17,349 nt of DNA from Oscillospiraceae bacterium (GCA_016296045.1 JAEDKB010000016.1:1-17349), one strand, 5' to 3'; positions 1-8,316 are shown, counted from the first letter of the stretch. A program made the numbers and translations. The notes: generated by a model not told the origin, from the letters alone.

Positions 1-22
1 GGAGCCTTTCTCAACAGTCCAT

Positions 23-54
23 CAGCGTGCCGAAAAGGGTTTTTCGACACGCTG
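23..54. repeat. 32-bp hairpin repeat, copy 1
   Basis: This is an inverted repeat whose arms begin CAGCGTG and end CACGCTG, with an AAAAGGGTTTTT-like centre. Its exact reverse complement occurs at 10538-10569, so it is a dispersed element and not only a local terminator. It lies just downstream of the yabR-type gene (minus strand) and could fold in that transcript. No U-tract follows on that strand, so a terminator role is unproven. A second small hairpin, GCCCCTC-TGCC-GAGGGGC, sits beside it at 56-73. Confidence 0.8.
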
Positions 55-79
55 AGCCCCTCTGCCGAGGGGCGGTAAG

Positions 80-475
80 TCAACGTTTTCTGGTTTTGGT
101 TTTATGCTCATATTGGCGGCTGCCGGAGATTCGGCTGTCGGAATCGGACATAAACTGCCGCAGCTTTTCCTCAAAGGTCAGTGGAGGCTTTGACGCGGCC
201 GGCCTTTCCGCACGCGGTTTTTCAGATGCAGAACCGGACGGCTCTTTTGCACGCTTGACAGAAAGACTGATTTTTCCCGAGCTGTCAATACCGATGACTT
301 TTGTGCGGACAAGCTGACCTTCTGCCAAATGGTCATGGATATCGCTGACATATTGATCGGAAACTTCAGAAATATGTACCATGCCGGTACGGTTTTCCGG
401 AAGCAGAATAAATGCGCCGAATTTTGTAATCGATTTTACTTTACCTTCCACAAGGCTGCCGACCGTTAACTCCAT
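80..475 (-). CDS. yabR: S1-domain RNA-binding protein (YabR-like)
   Basis: This 131-residue protein has one S1 RNA-binding domain at about residues 3-75. Recognisable pieces are VGSLVEGKV, KFGAFILLPENRTGMVHISE and GKISLSVKRA. A charged, low-complexity tail (K/E/P/S-rich) ends in a basic TKTRKR. The family binds RNA or associates with ribosomes; its exact role is not settled. The start at 475 gives the normal family N-terminus (MELTVGS). A longer frame to 523 would run into divIC and has no ribosome site of its own. The GGAGG upstream is 13 nt away, which is longer than usual. The gene follows divIC by 20 nt, as in the Bacillus yabP-yabQ-divIC-yabR order, so it is probably the last gene of that operon. 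Confidence 0.88.
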   Translation of the reverse strand: MELTVGSLVEGKVKSITKFGAFILLPENRTGMVHISEVSDQYVSDIHDHLAEGQLVRTKVIGIDSSGKISLSVKRAKEPSGSASEKPRAERPAASKPPLTFEEKLRQFMSDSDSRISGSRQYEHKTKTRKR

Positions 476-495
476 ATAAAATGTATGTCCTCCGA

Positions 496-771
496 TTATT
501 TGCTCTTGTCGATGAAGATCCATTCGCCATCGGCGACAAGGTTCAGGCGTTCTCTTGCAATTTTCATGATGCCCTCATCCGTGTCCATGGCTTCAATATC
601 GTTTTGAAGGGAATGGTTGGCTTCCTGCAGGGCAAGGACTTCATCGTTCAGCGAGTTGCTTTCCGATTTGAGAGTATCAATTTTCGGCTGAAGGGCGACG
701 ATGGTTACGACTGCGTAAATCACCACGGCCAGAATGATGAGCTTTGTAATGAGTGATGATTTGCGTTTCAT
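496..771 (-). CDS. divIC: Septum formation initiator DivIC/FtsB family
   Basis: This 91-residue protein has the family layout: a short basic cytoplasmic N-terminus (MKRKSS), one membrane span at about residues 9-27, a coiled coil at about 30-62 (DTLKSESNSLNDEVLALQEA), and the conserved C-terminal patch ARERLNLVADGEWIFID. DivIC/FtsB proteins join FtsL and DivIB/FtsQ in the divisome and help activate septal peptidoglycan synthesis. The start at 771 is well supported by GGAGGGG 7 nt upstream. Unusually, the first 95 nt overlap the end of yabQ in a different frame. yabQ lies upstream and the S1 gene downstream, as in other spore-forming Firmicutes. Confidence 0.92.
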   Translation of the reverse strand: MKRKSSLITKLIILAVVIYAVVTIVALQPKIDTLKSESNSLNDEVLALQEANHSLQNDIEAMDTDEGIMKIARERLNLVADGEWIFIDKSK

Positions 772-1231
772 CAGGTGTCCCCTCCAATCGTAAGTTTTTC
801 GGAATTCTTTTATGCTGTGTATCTATTTTAACCGATTTTTTTCGTGATGAAAAGATATTTTTTACTTTTTTTAACAGTTTTCTGAGAAATTTTTTGCAGC
901 TTTTGCAGACAAACCGCAGGGGAAAGGTAAGAAATTGCCAGAATTTCGTAAAAACAAGCAGAAAAAACCGACTGATGGTTACAAAATAGACAACCATTGC
1001 CAGCGCGGTACCGAGCAGCATAAAAATGCGATACTCACCGTTACCGACATAAAGCGCCAGTAAAAGATTGCCGATCAGGAAGGTGAGAGCAAACCAGAAA
1101 TCAAGCAGATGCTTCGCAGCGGGAAGTGTTCTTCGAAGACCACGCAGAATATCGTAATGGATTCCGTAGGCAAGTCCAACCAAAGCAGAGAGAAGAAACT
1201 GGACTCCCTGCAAAGAAAGCGGGAGCTCCAT
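677..1231 (-). CDS. yabQ: Spore cortex biosynthesis protein YabQ
   Basis: This 184-residue membrane protein has a YabQ-like N-terminus (LQGVQFLLSALVGLAYGIHYDILRGLRR) and hydrophobic spans at about 8-24, 44-63 and 68-98. A lysine-rich cytoplasmic segment follows (about 105-135). In Bacillus, YabQ is needed for spore cortex formation and sits in the forespore membrane. The ATG directly abuts the yabP TGA, and I see only a weak ribosome site, so translation is probably coupled to yabP. The last 30 or so residues (polar, R/H-rich) are encoded by DNA that also encodes the divIC membrane span. That tail does not look like family sequence and may result from an old frameshift. A run of seven A (836-842) precedes it, and both other frames stop within about 20 nt of it. 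Confidence 0.85.
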   Translation of the reverse strand: MELPLSLQGVQFLLSALVGLAYGIHYDILRGLRRTLPAAKHLLDFWFALTFLIGNLLLALYVGNGEYRIFMLLGTALAMVVYFVTISRFFLLVFTKFWQFLTFPLRFVCKSCKKFLRKLLKKVKNIFSSRKKSVKIDTQHKRIPKNLRLEGTPDETQIITHYKAHHSGRGDLRSRNHRRPSAEN

Positions 1232-1507
1232 TCAGCGAAACAGACGATGAAAAAAGCTGCCGCTTTTTTGAAGTTCCTCGTAAGTCAGGGAGGAAACACT
1301 GCCGTTGACCGCAACCTGTCCGCCGTCGATCGACAGCGTTTGGAGATGAAGATTTTCGCCGCGAACAATCAGCATACCCTGCGAGGTATGCAATACAACG
1401 GCATTTTCATCAAAGCTTTCCACTTCCTGAACGCCGGTAATCGACAGCTTTGCGCGGTTTTCCAGCCGCAGTTCATGAGGCAGTGCGTGATTGATTTCGT
1501 TGGCCAT
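1232..1507 (-). CDS. yabP: Sporulation protein YabP (YabP/YqfC family)
   Basis: This 91-residue protein matches YabP throughout: LSITGVQEVESFDENAVVLHTSQG, LIVRGENLHLQTLSIDGG, VNGSVSSLTYEE and the C-terminal FFHRLFR. In Bacillus it is a sigma-E-dependent mother-cell protein associated with the spore coat. Two in-frame ATGs exist, at 1513 and 1507. GGAGG lies 1 nt from the first and 7 nt from the second, so I chose 1507 (MANEINHALPHE). It lies 44 nt downstream of the kinase-like gene and directly abuts yabQ. The usual upstream neighbour in Bacillus (the small S4-domain gene yabO/rqcP) is absent; a kinase-like gene occupies its place. Confidence 0.9.
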   Translation of the reverse strand: MANEINHALPHELRLENRAKLSITGVQEVESFDENAVVLHTSQGMLIVRGENLHLQTLSIDGGQVAVNGSVSSLTYEELQKSGSFFHRLFR

Positions 1508-1551
1508 GAGCATCCCTCCGCATTATATATACGAAGGGAAGCGGAAAAATA

Positions 1552-2631
1552 TTACTGAACTTCATTGGGATTATACAGTTTTGCCTCCAAAACCTCGGAC
1601 AGTTCAATCAAAGCATGATTGAATTCGCCGCCGTAATCGTATCGGATCGCCTTGCTGTGCAGCTGAATCGGCGTGCGTGCCAACGAGATGGTAAATGTGG
1701 CAACCGTGCCGGACGGGTCTGTGCGATTGCTGACGGATAAGCTGCCGCCGTGCAGACGGGCAATCTCGCGCACGATGGGAAGACCGAGTCCGGTTCCGCG
1801 GCGCGGATCACCGATGTTGCATTCAATAAACTGACAAAACAGCGCGGGGGAGACGGCCGGAGCAATTCCGTCGCCGTCATCTATCATGCTGATAAAGAAC
1901 AGATGCCCTTGCTTTTCGGTCTTCAGCAGGATGGAGCCGCCTTTCGGCGTATAGGTGATCGCATTCGTCAGAAGATTATACAGTGCGCGCTCCAGTAAAG
2001 CCGAATCAACATTGGCCTGAATTTTTTCAGGGCAGGCGTGATACTGAAAATCAAAGCCAACGGAGGCTACCAAAGGCTTCACCTGTTTCACGAAGTCGGA
2101 AAAGAATCGGTCGAGGTCAATTAGCTCCTTCTTCGCCTCTTTGCGCCCAAGCAGCAACTGACTGCCATCGGCCATCTGTCCGCAAAGACGAATAAAACGA
2201 TAAATCGTCTGGTTGAGCATTGCGGCCGCATCCGAACCGCTGTACTCATCCGGAAGCTGCTCAAACAGCGAATCGGCGGCATTGACGATACTGTGCAGCT
2301 GCTTTCGCAGTGAGACAGAAGCGCGGGAAAGAGCGCGTGCTTCCATATTCGATTCTGCCTGACGCTTGAAGGAGATAAACAGATCATATTCGCCGCAGGC
2401 GAGAACGGTGACCTCATACTCACAACCGCCGAGAAAAACAGATAAATTCAAAGTACTGCTGCGGGACCATTTTGAGAACAAGGAGTCCTCATTTTCTAAA
2501 ATAGAATGCAGAGAGGTACCTTCGTTCAGCAGAGAGCCGGCAGCACTGTTGCGCCATACGACCAGACCGTCTTTGGAAAAGAAAGCCGGCTGTGCAAACA
2601 GCTCAAGGATTGTTTTCAATCGCTCATCCAT
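1552..2631 (-). CDS. PAS/histidine kinase-like protein, degenerate H-box
   Basis: This 359-residue protein has no evident membrane span, so it should be cytosolic. An N-terminal PAS-like segment (about 5-90, FFSKDGLVVWRNSAAGSLL) is followed by a helical dimerisation segment (about 95-160) and a GHKL ATPase domain (about 170-315). The ATP site looks complete: N-box LLERALYNLLTNAITYTP, G1 DDGDGIAP, G2 GTGLGLPIV. In the H-box, LRKQLHSI (108-115) aligns with the usual LRTPLTSI, but the preceding pair is V-S where H-E is expected. The phospho-acceptor histidine is therefore missing, unless H113 substitutes. A 40-residue C-terminal tail follows the ATPase. The start has a near-perfect AAAGGAGGTG site. 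It is upstream of yabP/yabQ, so a link to sporulation or envelope control is plausible but inferred. Confidence 0.75.
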   Translation of the reverse strand: MDERLKTILELFAQPAFFSKDGLVVWRNSAAGSLLNEGTSLHSILENEDSLFSKWSRSSTLNLSVFLGGCEYEVTVLACGEYDLFISFKRQAESNMEARALSRASVSLRKQLHSIVNAADSLFEQLPDEYSGSDAAAMLNQTIYRFIRLCGQMADGSQLLLGRKEAKKELIDLDRFFSDFVKQVKPLVASVGFDFQYHACPEKIQANVDSALLERALYNLLTNAITYTPKGGSILLKTEKQGHLFFISMIDDGDGIAPAVSPALFCQFIECNIGDPRRGTGLGLPIVREIARLHGGSLSVSNRTDPSGTVATFTISLARTPIQLHSKAIRYDYGGEFNHALIELSEVLEAKLYNPNEVQ

Positions 2632-2721
2632 TCGTTCCCCACCTCCTTTATAGTTTCGGAAAAATCAAACAGAATTTACATGGAAATATCTGCAATGACA
2701 TAATTTGTCGAATCCAAGCAT

Positions 2722-2750
2722 ATCATAGCCGATAATTGCAAGAAACGCAA
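2722..2750 (-). promoter_or_regulatory. Promoter of kinase-yabPQ-divIC-yabR operon
   Basis: On the minus strand a -35 TTGCGT (2745-2750) is separated by exactly 17 nt from a -10 TATGAT (2722-2727). The predicted start is about 84 nt upstream of the kinase-like gene. The -35 hexamer is the same as at the lipoprotein promoter. It diverges from the uvrA promoter, with 47 nt between the two -35 boxes. Confidence 0.6.
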
Positions 2751-2797
2751 GATGATTTCATGGAAATAAAAAGGTTTTCTTTCAAAGCAAAATGCAG

Positions 2798-2826
2798 TTG
2801 TCGAATTTCGGAAACCATGGTATAAT
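2798..2826 (+). promoter_or_regulatory. uvrA-radC promoter
   Basis: The elements are -35 TTGTCG (2798-2803), a 17-nt spacer and a consensus -10 TATAAT (2821-2826) preceded by an extended TGG. The transcript would start about 25 nt before the uvrA ATG. I found no clear Firmicute LexA box (CGAAC-N4-GTTCG type) here. Confidence 0.75.
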
Positions 2827-2857
2827 AATTATTCAAATACAAATGCGGAGGCAAAGC

Positions 2858-5680
2858 ATGCGAGATACGATTTTGGTCAAAGGCGCCAGAGAAAATAACC
2901 TTAAAAATGTCGATGTGGAGATTCCGCGCAATTCGCTGTGTGTTTTCACGGGACTTTCCGGCTCCGGAAAGTCATCGCTTGCCTTCGATACCATCTATGC
3001 CGAAGGCCGCAGACGCTATGTTGAGTCGCTTTCTGCCTATGTGCGCCAGTTTTTGGGGCAGATGGATAAGCCGGATGTGGACTTGATTGAGGGGCTTTCT
3101 CCCGCAATCTCCATAGATCAGAAAACAACCTCCAAAAATCCACGTTCTACGGTCGGAACGGTGACGGAGATTTATGACTATCTGCGTTTGCTGTGGGCAA
3201 GGGTCGGCACGCCGCACTGCCCGAAATGCGGACGCGAAATTCGCCGTCAGAGCATCGATCAGATCGTTGATAAAGTGTTAACGATGCCGGAAAATACAAG
3301 ATTTCAGGTGCTCTCTCCCGTGATTCGGGGGAAAAAGGGCGAGCATATCAAAGTGTTCGAGGATGCCAGAAAAAGCGGATTTGCCCGTGTGCGCGTAGAC
3401 GGAATCAATTACGATTTAAACGAAACGATTGAGCTGGATAAGAATAAAAAGCATAAAATCGAATTGGTGGTTGACCGTCTGATCTTGCGGGGCGATATTA
3501 CCCGCAGATTGACAGACAGTATTGAAACCGCTCTTTCCCATGCGGACGGGCTGGTGATTATACAGCAGCCCGATACCGGCGAGGAAACGCTGTTTTCCAG
3601 AAACTATGCCTGCGAGGACTGCGGAATTTCCATGCCGGAGCTTTCACCGCGTCTGTTTTCTTTCAATAATCCCATGGGTGCCTGTCCGGAGTGCTCCGGC
3701 TTGGGCTTCCGTCTGAAGGTAGACCCTGCGCTGATCATTCCCGATCCATCCGTTTCGATTTTCGACGGCGGGATTCAAGCCAGCGGCTGGGGCAATATCA
3801 AGAATGACTCCATTGCCCGAATGTATTTTGAGGCGCTTGCTTTGAAATATCATTTTGATCTTCATGTGCCCATCAGGGAGCTTTCGGAGGAGGCCATGCA
3901 GGTGATCCTCTATGGCACGGGCGGTGAGAAGCTGCACCTGCACTATGAGCGTGGAAACGGACGCGGTACGCTGGAACAGGCATTCGAAGGCATTATTCCC
4001 AATATCGAGCGCCGTATCAGAGAGACGCAGTCCGACGCGATGCGGAAGGAATTGGAGGAATGTATGGCGACAGCGCCCTGCCGTCATTGCGGCGGTGAAC
4101 GTCTGTCGGACATTGCCAGAGCAGTTACGGTCGGCGGACTGTCGATCACGAAATTCTGCGATCTTTCCGTAAAAAAAGAACTGGAATTTCTGGATCATTT
4201 GCAGCTTGAGGGGTCACAGGCGGTCATTGCGGATCAGATTCTGAAAGAGATTCGCTCTCGTCTCGGCTTCCTTCGCAGCGTTGGTCTGGAATACCTGACG
4301 CTTTCGCGTTCTGCCGGTACGCTTTCCGGCGGTGAGGCGCAGAGAATTCGTCTTGCAACGCAGATTGGCTCTTCTTTGATGGGAGTTCTGTATATCCTCG
4401 ATGAACCCAGTATCGGTCTGCATCAGCGAGATAACGACAAACTGCTTGAAACGCTGTTCCACCTGCGCGATCTGGGAAATACGCTGATCGTTGTGGAGCA
4501 TGATGAGGATACCATCCGCGCCGCCGACTACCTTGTGGATGTCGGCCCCGGAGCCGGAATCCACGGCGGCAAAATTGTCGCGGAGGGAACGCTGGAGGAT
4601 ATCATTCAATGTCCCGAAAGCATTACCGGACAGTATCTTTCCGGCGTGAAAAAAATCCCGATTCCGGCTGCTCGCCGCAGCGGAAACGGGAAAGCGCTCA
4701 AAATATACGGATGCAAAGAGAACAATCTTGCAGATATCGATATATCAATTCCGCTCGGAACGTTTACCTGCGTGACCGGCGTTTCCGGCTCCGGCAAATC
4801 CTCGTTGGTCAACGAAATCATCGGCAAGAAGCTGTTAAGTGCTCTGAACCGCGCCAGAGTTCGTCCGGGGAAATTTGATCGGATGGAGGGCGTGGAGAAT
4901 CTGGACAAGGTCATCATCATCGATCAAAGTCCGATCGGCCGTTCCCCGCGTTCCAATCCGGCAACCTATACCGGCTTATTTACGGATATCCGCGAGCTTT
5001 TTGCAGCTACCTCCGCCGCCAAAGAACGCGGCTTTAATTCCGGAAGATTTTCCTTTAATGTCAAGGGCGGGCGATGTGAAGCCTGTTCCGGAGACGGATT
5101 GGTGAAGATCGAAATGCACTTTCTTCCGGATGTGTATGTTCCCTGTGAGGTCTGCCACGGAAAACGCTATAACCGCGAAACCCTTGAGGTGCTCTACCGT
5201 GGAAAGACCATCGCGGATGTGTTGGACATGACGGCGGACGAAGCACTGGAATTCTTCGAAAATCAGCCCCGCCTGCGTGAAAAGATTTCTGCTTTGGTTC
5301 AAGTCGGCTTGGGTTATATCAAGCTTGGACAAAGCTCAACCACGCTTTCCGGCGGTGAAGCGCAGCGGGTCAAGCTTGCAACAGAGCTTTCCCGACCCTC
5401 TACCGGTCGAACCCTCTATATCCTCGACGAGCCGACAACCGGATTGCATATGTATGATGTCCATAAGCTTTTGGAGGTTTTGCAGAAGCTGACGGATGCC
5501 GGCAATACGATCCTGGTCATAGAGCACAACCTCGACGTTATAAAAACAGCGGATCATATTATCGATTTGGGTCCGGAGGGCGGCGACGGCGGCGGCAGAA
5601 TCGTAGCGGTCGGCACACCGGAAGAAATTGCGTCTTGTGAAGCGTCCTTTACCGGAAGTTATCTGAAAAAGATGCTCTGA
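2858..5680 (+). CDS. uvrA: UvrABC excinuclease subunit A
   Basis: This 940-residue protein is the normal UvrA length. It scans DNA with UvrB for bulky lesions in nucleotide excision repair. Both ABC ATPase modules are complete. The first has Walker [10 protein letters not shown] (about 32-40), signature [12 protein letters not shown] and Walker B region [11 protein letters not shown]. The second has [21 protein letters not shown] and [11 protein letters not shown]. Zinc-binding cysteine pairs occur in each half (CEDCG...CPECSG and CEACSG...CEVCHG), plus CRHCGG. The start at 2858 gives the family N-terminus [17 protein letters not shown] and has GCGGAGG upstream. The open frame extends back to 2792 but would overlap the promoter. 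radC follows after 12 nt. Confidence 0.97.
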   Translation: MRDTILVKGARENNLKNVDVEIPRNSLCVFTGLSGSGKSSLAFDTIYAEGRRRYVESLSAYVRQFLGQMDKPDVDLIEGLSPAISIDQKTTSKNPRSTVGTVTEIYDYLRLLWARVGTPHCPKCGREIRRQSIDQIVDKVLTMPENTRFQVLSPVIRGKKGEHIKVFEDARKSGFARVRVDGINYDLNETIELDKNKKHKIELVVDRLILRGDITRRLTDSIETALSHADGLVIIQQPDTGEETLFSRNYACEDCGISMPELSPRLFSFNNPMGACPECSGLGFRLKVDPALIIPDPSVSIFDGGIQASGWGNIKNDSIARMYFEALALKYHFDLHVPIRELSEEAMQVILYGTGGEKLHLHYERGNGRGTLEQAFEGIIPNIERRIRETQSDAMRKELEECMATAPCRHCGGERLSDIARAVTVGGLSITKFCDLSVKKELEFLDHLQLEGSQAVIADQILKEIRSRLGFLRSVGLEYLTLSRSAGTLSGGEAQRIRLATQIGSSLMGVLYILDEPSIGLHQRDNDKLLETLFHLRDLGNTLIVVEHDEDTIRAADYLVDVGPGAGIHGGKIVAEGTLEDIIQCPESITGQYLSGVKKIPIPAARRSGNGKALKIYGCKENNLADIDISIPLGTFTCVTGVSGSGKSSLVNEIIGKKLLSALNRARVRPGKFDRMEGVENLDKVIIIDQSPIGRSPRSNPATYTGLFTDIRELFAATSAAKERGFNSGRFSFNVKGGRCEACSGDGLVKIEMHFLPDVYVPCEVCHGKRYNRETLEVLYRGKTIADVLDMTADEALEFFENQPRLREKISALVQVGLGYIKLGQSSTTLSGGEAQRVKLATELSRPSTGRTLYILDEPTTGLHMYDVHKLLEVLQKLTDAGNTILVIEHNLDVIKTADHIIDLGPEGGDGGGRIVAVGTPEEIASCEASFTGSYLKKML

Positions 5681-5692
5681 GGAGGGTTTACC

Positions 5693-6352
5693 ATGAAAAT
5701 GGAACAATTAAAAAAACGTTTTCTGCTCCGAAACCCCGATGGGCTGACAGATGCAGAGCTGCTTGAACTCCTGCTCAGCTTTTCAAGCAAAGACCCTCAG
5801 AAGCTGACGCAGGACATCCTGAAAGCATATCCCACCGTCGCACAGCTAATGGAAGCCGCTACGGAGGATCTGACAGCGCTGGAGGGAATGGAGCAGGATA
5901 GTGTGCTGCTGCTTCGCCTTGTGCCGGAACTGCATCGGCGCTATTTCCTTTCCCGCTCCCATGTGGAGAGCAGATTGAAGGACAGCCATGATTTCGGACA
6001 TTATCTGCTTCCGTACTATTACGGCGCACGGGATGAAATGGTGTACCTGCTCCTGCTGGACGGCGTGGGGAAGGTAATCAACTGCCGCATGGTCGGTTAT
6101 GGCAGCGTGAATTCGGCAAATGTACCCATTCGCCGCTTAGTACAAGAAGCGCTGAACGCGAATGCCAGTGGGGTAGTGGTCGCGCATAATCATCCGAACG
6201 GCATTGCGTTGCCGTCAAAGGAGGACATCAGTGCAACGGTATTTCTGCGTGATACGTTAGATGCGTTGGATATCCTGCTGGTAGACCATATTATTATTGC
6301 AGACGATGACTTTATTTCCCTGCGAGAGAGCGGATATTTGCGAAACTATTGA
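5693..6352 (+). CDS. radC: RadC/UPF0758 family JAB-domain protein
   Basis: This 219-residue protein has an N-terminal helix-hairpin-helix-like region (about 15-80, including TALEGM) and a C-terminal MPN+/JAB metalloprotease-like domain (about 95-219). The metal-binding signature is present: H165 and H167 in AHNHPNG, and D178 in PSKEDI. RadC proteins were named for a repair phenotype that has been questioned, so the biochemical role is uncertain; a zinc hydrolase fold is the safest statement. The start is supported by GGAGG 7 nt upstream. It lies 12 nt after uvrA, so the two are co-transcribed. The stop codon lies within the terminator hairpin. Confidence 0.92.
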   Translation: MKMEQLKKRFLLRNPDGLTDAELLELLLSFSSKDPQKLTQDILKAYPTVAQLMEAATEDLTALEGMEQDSVLLLRLVPELHRRYFLSRSHVESRLKDSHDFGHYLLPYYYGARDEMVYLLLLDGVGKVINCRMVGYGSVNSANVPIRRLVQEALNANASGVVVAHNHPNGIALPSKEDISATVFLRDTLDALDILLVDHIIIADDDFISLRESGYLRNY

Positions 6353-6395
6353 AAAAGCAACCGCAGCGGATTGTTTCCGCTGCGGTTGCTTTTTC
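6351..6395. terminator. Bidirectional terminator between radC and argF
   Basis: A perfect 20-bp stem (6351-6370 with 6376-6395) closes a 5-nt loop TTGTT. The stem is flanked by AAAAA and TTTTT in its own arms, so it can end both the plus-strand uvrA-radC transcript and the minus-strand argF transcript. It starts inside the radC TGA codon and ends 5 nt before the argF stop. Confidence 0.92.
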
Positions 6396-6399
6396 AGCC

Positions 6400-7383
6400 T
6401 TACAGTGTTGCTGCCATAACGGCTTTAATGGTATGCATCCGGTTCTCGGCTTCATCAAAGACGATGGACTGCTTGCTCTCAAAGACCTCGTCGGTAACCT
6501 CCAGAGCCTCCAGATGGAATTTCTCACCGATCTGACGACCGATACCTGTTTTCAGATCATGGAAGGCCGGCAAACAATGCATAAATACGGCCTGCTCGCC
6601 GGCGTTGGCCATCAGTTTCGATGTCACCTGATAGGGAAGCATCTTTTGCAGGCGCTCTTCCCATGCCTCCATCGGTTCACCCATTGAAACCCAAACGTCC
6701 GTATAGATGACATCGGCACCGGCTGTTGCCTTCATCGGATCGGTTTCAAAGGTCAAGGTCGCGCCGGTTCGGCTTGCGATTTCTTCGCAGCGGGCAATCA
6801 GCAAGGGATTCGGGAAATAGCCCTCCGGTCCGCAGGCAACAAAGTGCAGACCGAGCTTGGCGCAGCCGATCATCAGAGAGTTTGCCATATTGTAGCGGCA
6901 ATCACCCATAAAAACCAGCTTTTTGCCCTTTAATGTGCCGAAATGCTCACGGATGGTCAGCATATCCGCCAAGATCTGCGTAGGATGGTATTCATTTGTC
7001 AGACCGTTCCATACGGGAACGCCGGCATATTTTGCAAGCTCTTCCACAATGCTTTGACCGAAACCACGGTACTCTATACCGTCAAACAGCCGGCCCAGCA
7101 CCCGAGCGGTATCGGCAATCGACTCCTTTTTGCCGATCTGTGATCCGCTCGGATCCAGATATGTAACGTGCATTCCAAGGTCATATGCGGCGACCTCAAA
7201 GGAGCAGCGTGTACGGGTTGAGGTTTTTTCAAAAATCAGGGCGATTGATTTACCCTTATAATCGTCATGCGGAATTCCGGCTTTTTTCTTTGCCTTCAGT
7301 TCGGCCGCCAAGTCGAGAAGTCCGGTGATTTCCTCGGGCGTGAAATCCAGCAGGGTAAGAAAATGCTTGCCTTTCAGGTTCAT
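6400..7383 (-). CDS. argF: Ornithine carbamoyltransferase
   Basis: This 327-residue enzyme combines carbamoyl phosphate and ornithine to give citrulline (arginine synthesis), or runs in reverse in the arginine deiminase route. Carbamoyl phosphate site STRTR is at 55-59 and HPTQ at 133-136. The ornithine-specific loop DVWVSMGEP has SMG at 233-235, and HCLPAFHD at 269-276 carries the catalytic cysteine. These mark it as OTC rather than aspartate or putrescine transcarbamylase. The start has AGGAGG 5 nt upstream. It stands alone with its own promoter, and no arginine deiminase gene lies beside it. I cannot tell from sequence whether it works in the anabolic (argF) or catabolic (arcB) direction. 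Confidence 0.93.
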   Translation of the reverse strand: MNLKGKHFLTLLDFTPEEITGLLDLAAELKAKKKAGIPHDDYKGKSIALIFEKTSTRTRCSFEVAAYDLGMHVTYLDPSGSQIGKKESIADTARVLGRLFDGIEYRGFGQSIVEELAKYAGVPVWNGLTNEYHPTQILADMLTIREHFGTLKGKKLVFMGDCRYNMANSLMIGCAKLGLHFVACGPEGYFPNPLLIARCEEIASRTGATLTFETDPMKATAGADVIYTDVWVSMGEPMEAWEERLQKMLPYQVTSKLMANAGEQAVFMHCLPAFHDLKTGIGRQIGEKFHLEALEVTDEVFESKQSIVFDEAENRMHTIKAVMAATL

Positions 7384-7420
7384 AATGGCCTCCTGTGTTT
7401 TCGTGTTTTGTTATGGCTCT

Positions 7421-7449
7421 ATTATAACGAACGCGTGTACTCAGGTCAA
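7421..7449 (-). promoter_or_regulatory. argF promoter
   Basis: On the minus strand a -35 TTGACC (7444-7449), a 17-nt spacer and a consensus -10 TATAAT (7421-7426) lie about 38 nt upstream of the argF ATG. This is one of the strongest promoter matches in the window. Confidence 0.8.
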
Positions 7450-7467
7450 GTCCCGATTACACGCGTT
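7430..7467. promoter_or_regulatory. Inverted repeat over argF promoter (possible operator)
   Basis: A perfect 10-bp inverted repeat AACGCGTGTA (7430-7439) and TACACGCGTT (7458-7467) is separated by 18 nt. One arm lies in the -35/-10 spacer. The other lies just upstream of the -35 and overlaps the stop codon of the DUF421 gene. The half sites do not resemble an ArgR (ARG) box. No U-tract follows on the minus strand, so it is not a terminator. A repressor binding both halves would cover the -35. Confidence 0.5.
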
Positions 7468-8143
7468 ACGTTTCATGCTGCTTTCGAATGAATATGATAT
7501 GACCGGCAGAATCCACGGTCATCAGAAGTACCTCCTGCGGCAGAGCTTTTCGCATTCGAAGCTGTGTTTCCAGCCAGTTCATATCGTAGCCGGTCAGGGG
7601 CAGATTTTTGTGCATGATCCGGCCGTCTGAGATCAGCGTTATGGGCAGCTCGGTATCCGTTACTTTTTGCCCGGCGTCCTTTGCCGTAGCCGGCATGTCT
7701 TTGGCAAACTGCAAGGTCGAAACCTGACCGTTTGTTTCCAGAATCGCATATTTTATGGTGTTTAAATCAAAAATGCCTTTTTCGCGCAAATGCATTGTTA
7801 ATTCATCTAAGGTAATGCGCGTTCGTTTCAGATTCCGTTCGGAAATTCTGCCGTTTTCAATCAGAATGACGGGCTTGCCGCACAGAAGCTTCCGCAGTCG
7901 GATGCTCCGCAGCGTCAGAACGGAAAAAAGCATCTCTGCGCCGTAAATCAAAATGATCGGAATGATTCCATATAAAATCGACATATCCAGATTTTCGACC
8001 GGAACCGTCGCCAGATTCGCCAGAAGCATCATAACCGCGAATTCCGAAGGCTCCATTTGTCCGACCTGCCGTTTTCCGAGCAAGCGCAGTGCGGCAACTA
8101 AGACCAAGTACAGGGCAAGTGTTCGAATTGAAGAATCCAGCAT
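7466..8143 (-). CDS. DUF421/YetF family membrane protein
   Basis: This 225-residue protein matches the YetF/YdfS/YrbG (DUF421) family. It has an N-terminal hydrophobic region with spans at about 6-22, 33-50 and 57-75, the signature GKRQVGQM followed by EFAVMMLLANLATVP, and a cytosolic C-terminal part with two repeated small domains (KPVILIENGRI... and TLISDGRIMHKNL...). Bacillus homologues are spore or general-stress membrane proteins of unclear function. Two in-frame ATGs exist (8149, 8143). GGAGG lies 1 nt from the first and 7 nt from the second, so 8143 is chosen. It is read towards argF, but argF has its own promoter. Confidence 0.88.
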   Translation of the reverse strand: MLDSSIRTLALYLVLVAALRLLGKRQVGQMEPSEFAVMMLLANLATVPVENLDMSILYGIIPIILIYGAEMLFSVLTLRSIRLRKLLCGKPVILIENGRISERNLKRTRITLDELTMHLREKGIFDLNTIKYAILETNGQVSTLQFAKDMPATAKDAGQKVTDTELPITLISDGRIMHKNLPLTGYDMNWLETQLRMRKALPQEVLLMTVDSAGHIIFIRKQHET

Positions 8144-8287
8144 ACGCATCCCTCCGAATGCTAGATTGCGCAGAGCGGGAGGAATTATTCAAATCGTTGA
8201 AAAAGATAAAACTGTAGTAAATTTGTATAAATTTCCATGTGTATGCTCGGTATACTTTGTAAGCGTATCTAAAATCTAGAAAAGAAC

Positions 8288-8316
8288 TTGAAATTGTTGA
8301 TGTTTTCCTGTAAACT
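8288..8316 (+). promoter_or_regulatory. Possible glnA promoter
   Basis: TTGAAA (8288-8293), a 17-nt spacer and TAAACT (8311-8316, 4 of 6 consensus) could drive the glutamine synthetase gene, leaving a leader of about 70 nt. A better -10 hexamer, TATACT at 8251-8256, lacks a -35 at the right distance. The 8150-8391 gap otherwise shows no gene, riboswitch or clear binding site. Confidence 0.3.

Noticed and set aside
27..317. Open frame of 96 codons on the plus strand at the left end
   Set aside because: It begins inside the 32-bp repeat and runs antisense to the well-supported S1-domain gene, with no ribosome site.
2679..2769. Direct repeat CATGGAAATA (about 2680 and 2760) in the divergent promoter region
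   Set aside because: Ten bases, AT-rich, placed differently relative to the two promoters; likely chance.
2792..2857. Longer uvrA start at 2792
   Set aside because: It covers the uvrA promoter, and the ATG at 2858 has the ribosome site and family N-terminus.
2798..2857. LexA (SOS) box at uvrA
   Set aside because: The CGAATTTCGG region does not fit CGAAC-N4-GTTCG closely enough.
7430..7467. Inverted repeat read as a terminator for the DUF421 gene
   Set aside because: The 18-nt loop and absence of a U-tract on the minus strand argue against termination; its fit over the argF promoter is better.
8160..8279. CTAGATT / AATCTAG inverted pair upstream of glnA
   Set aside because: Six to seven bases separated by over 100 nt; expected by chance.
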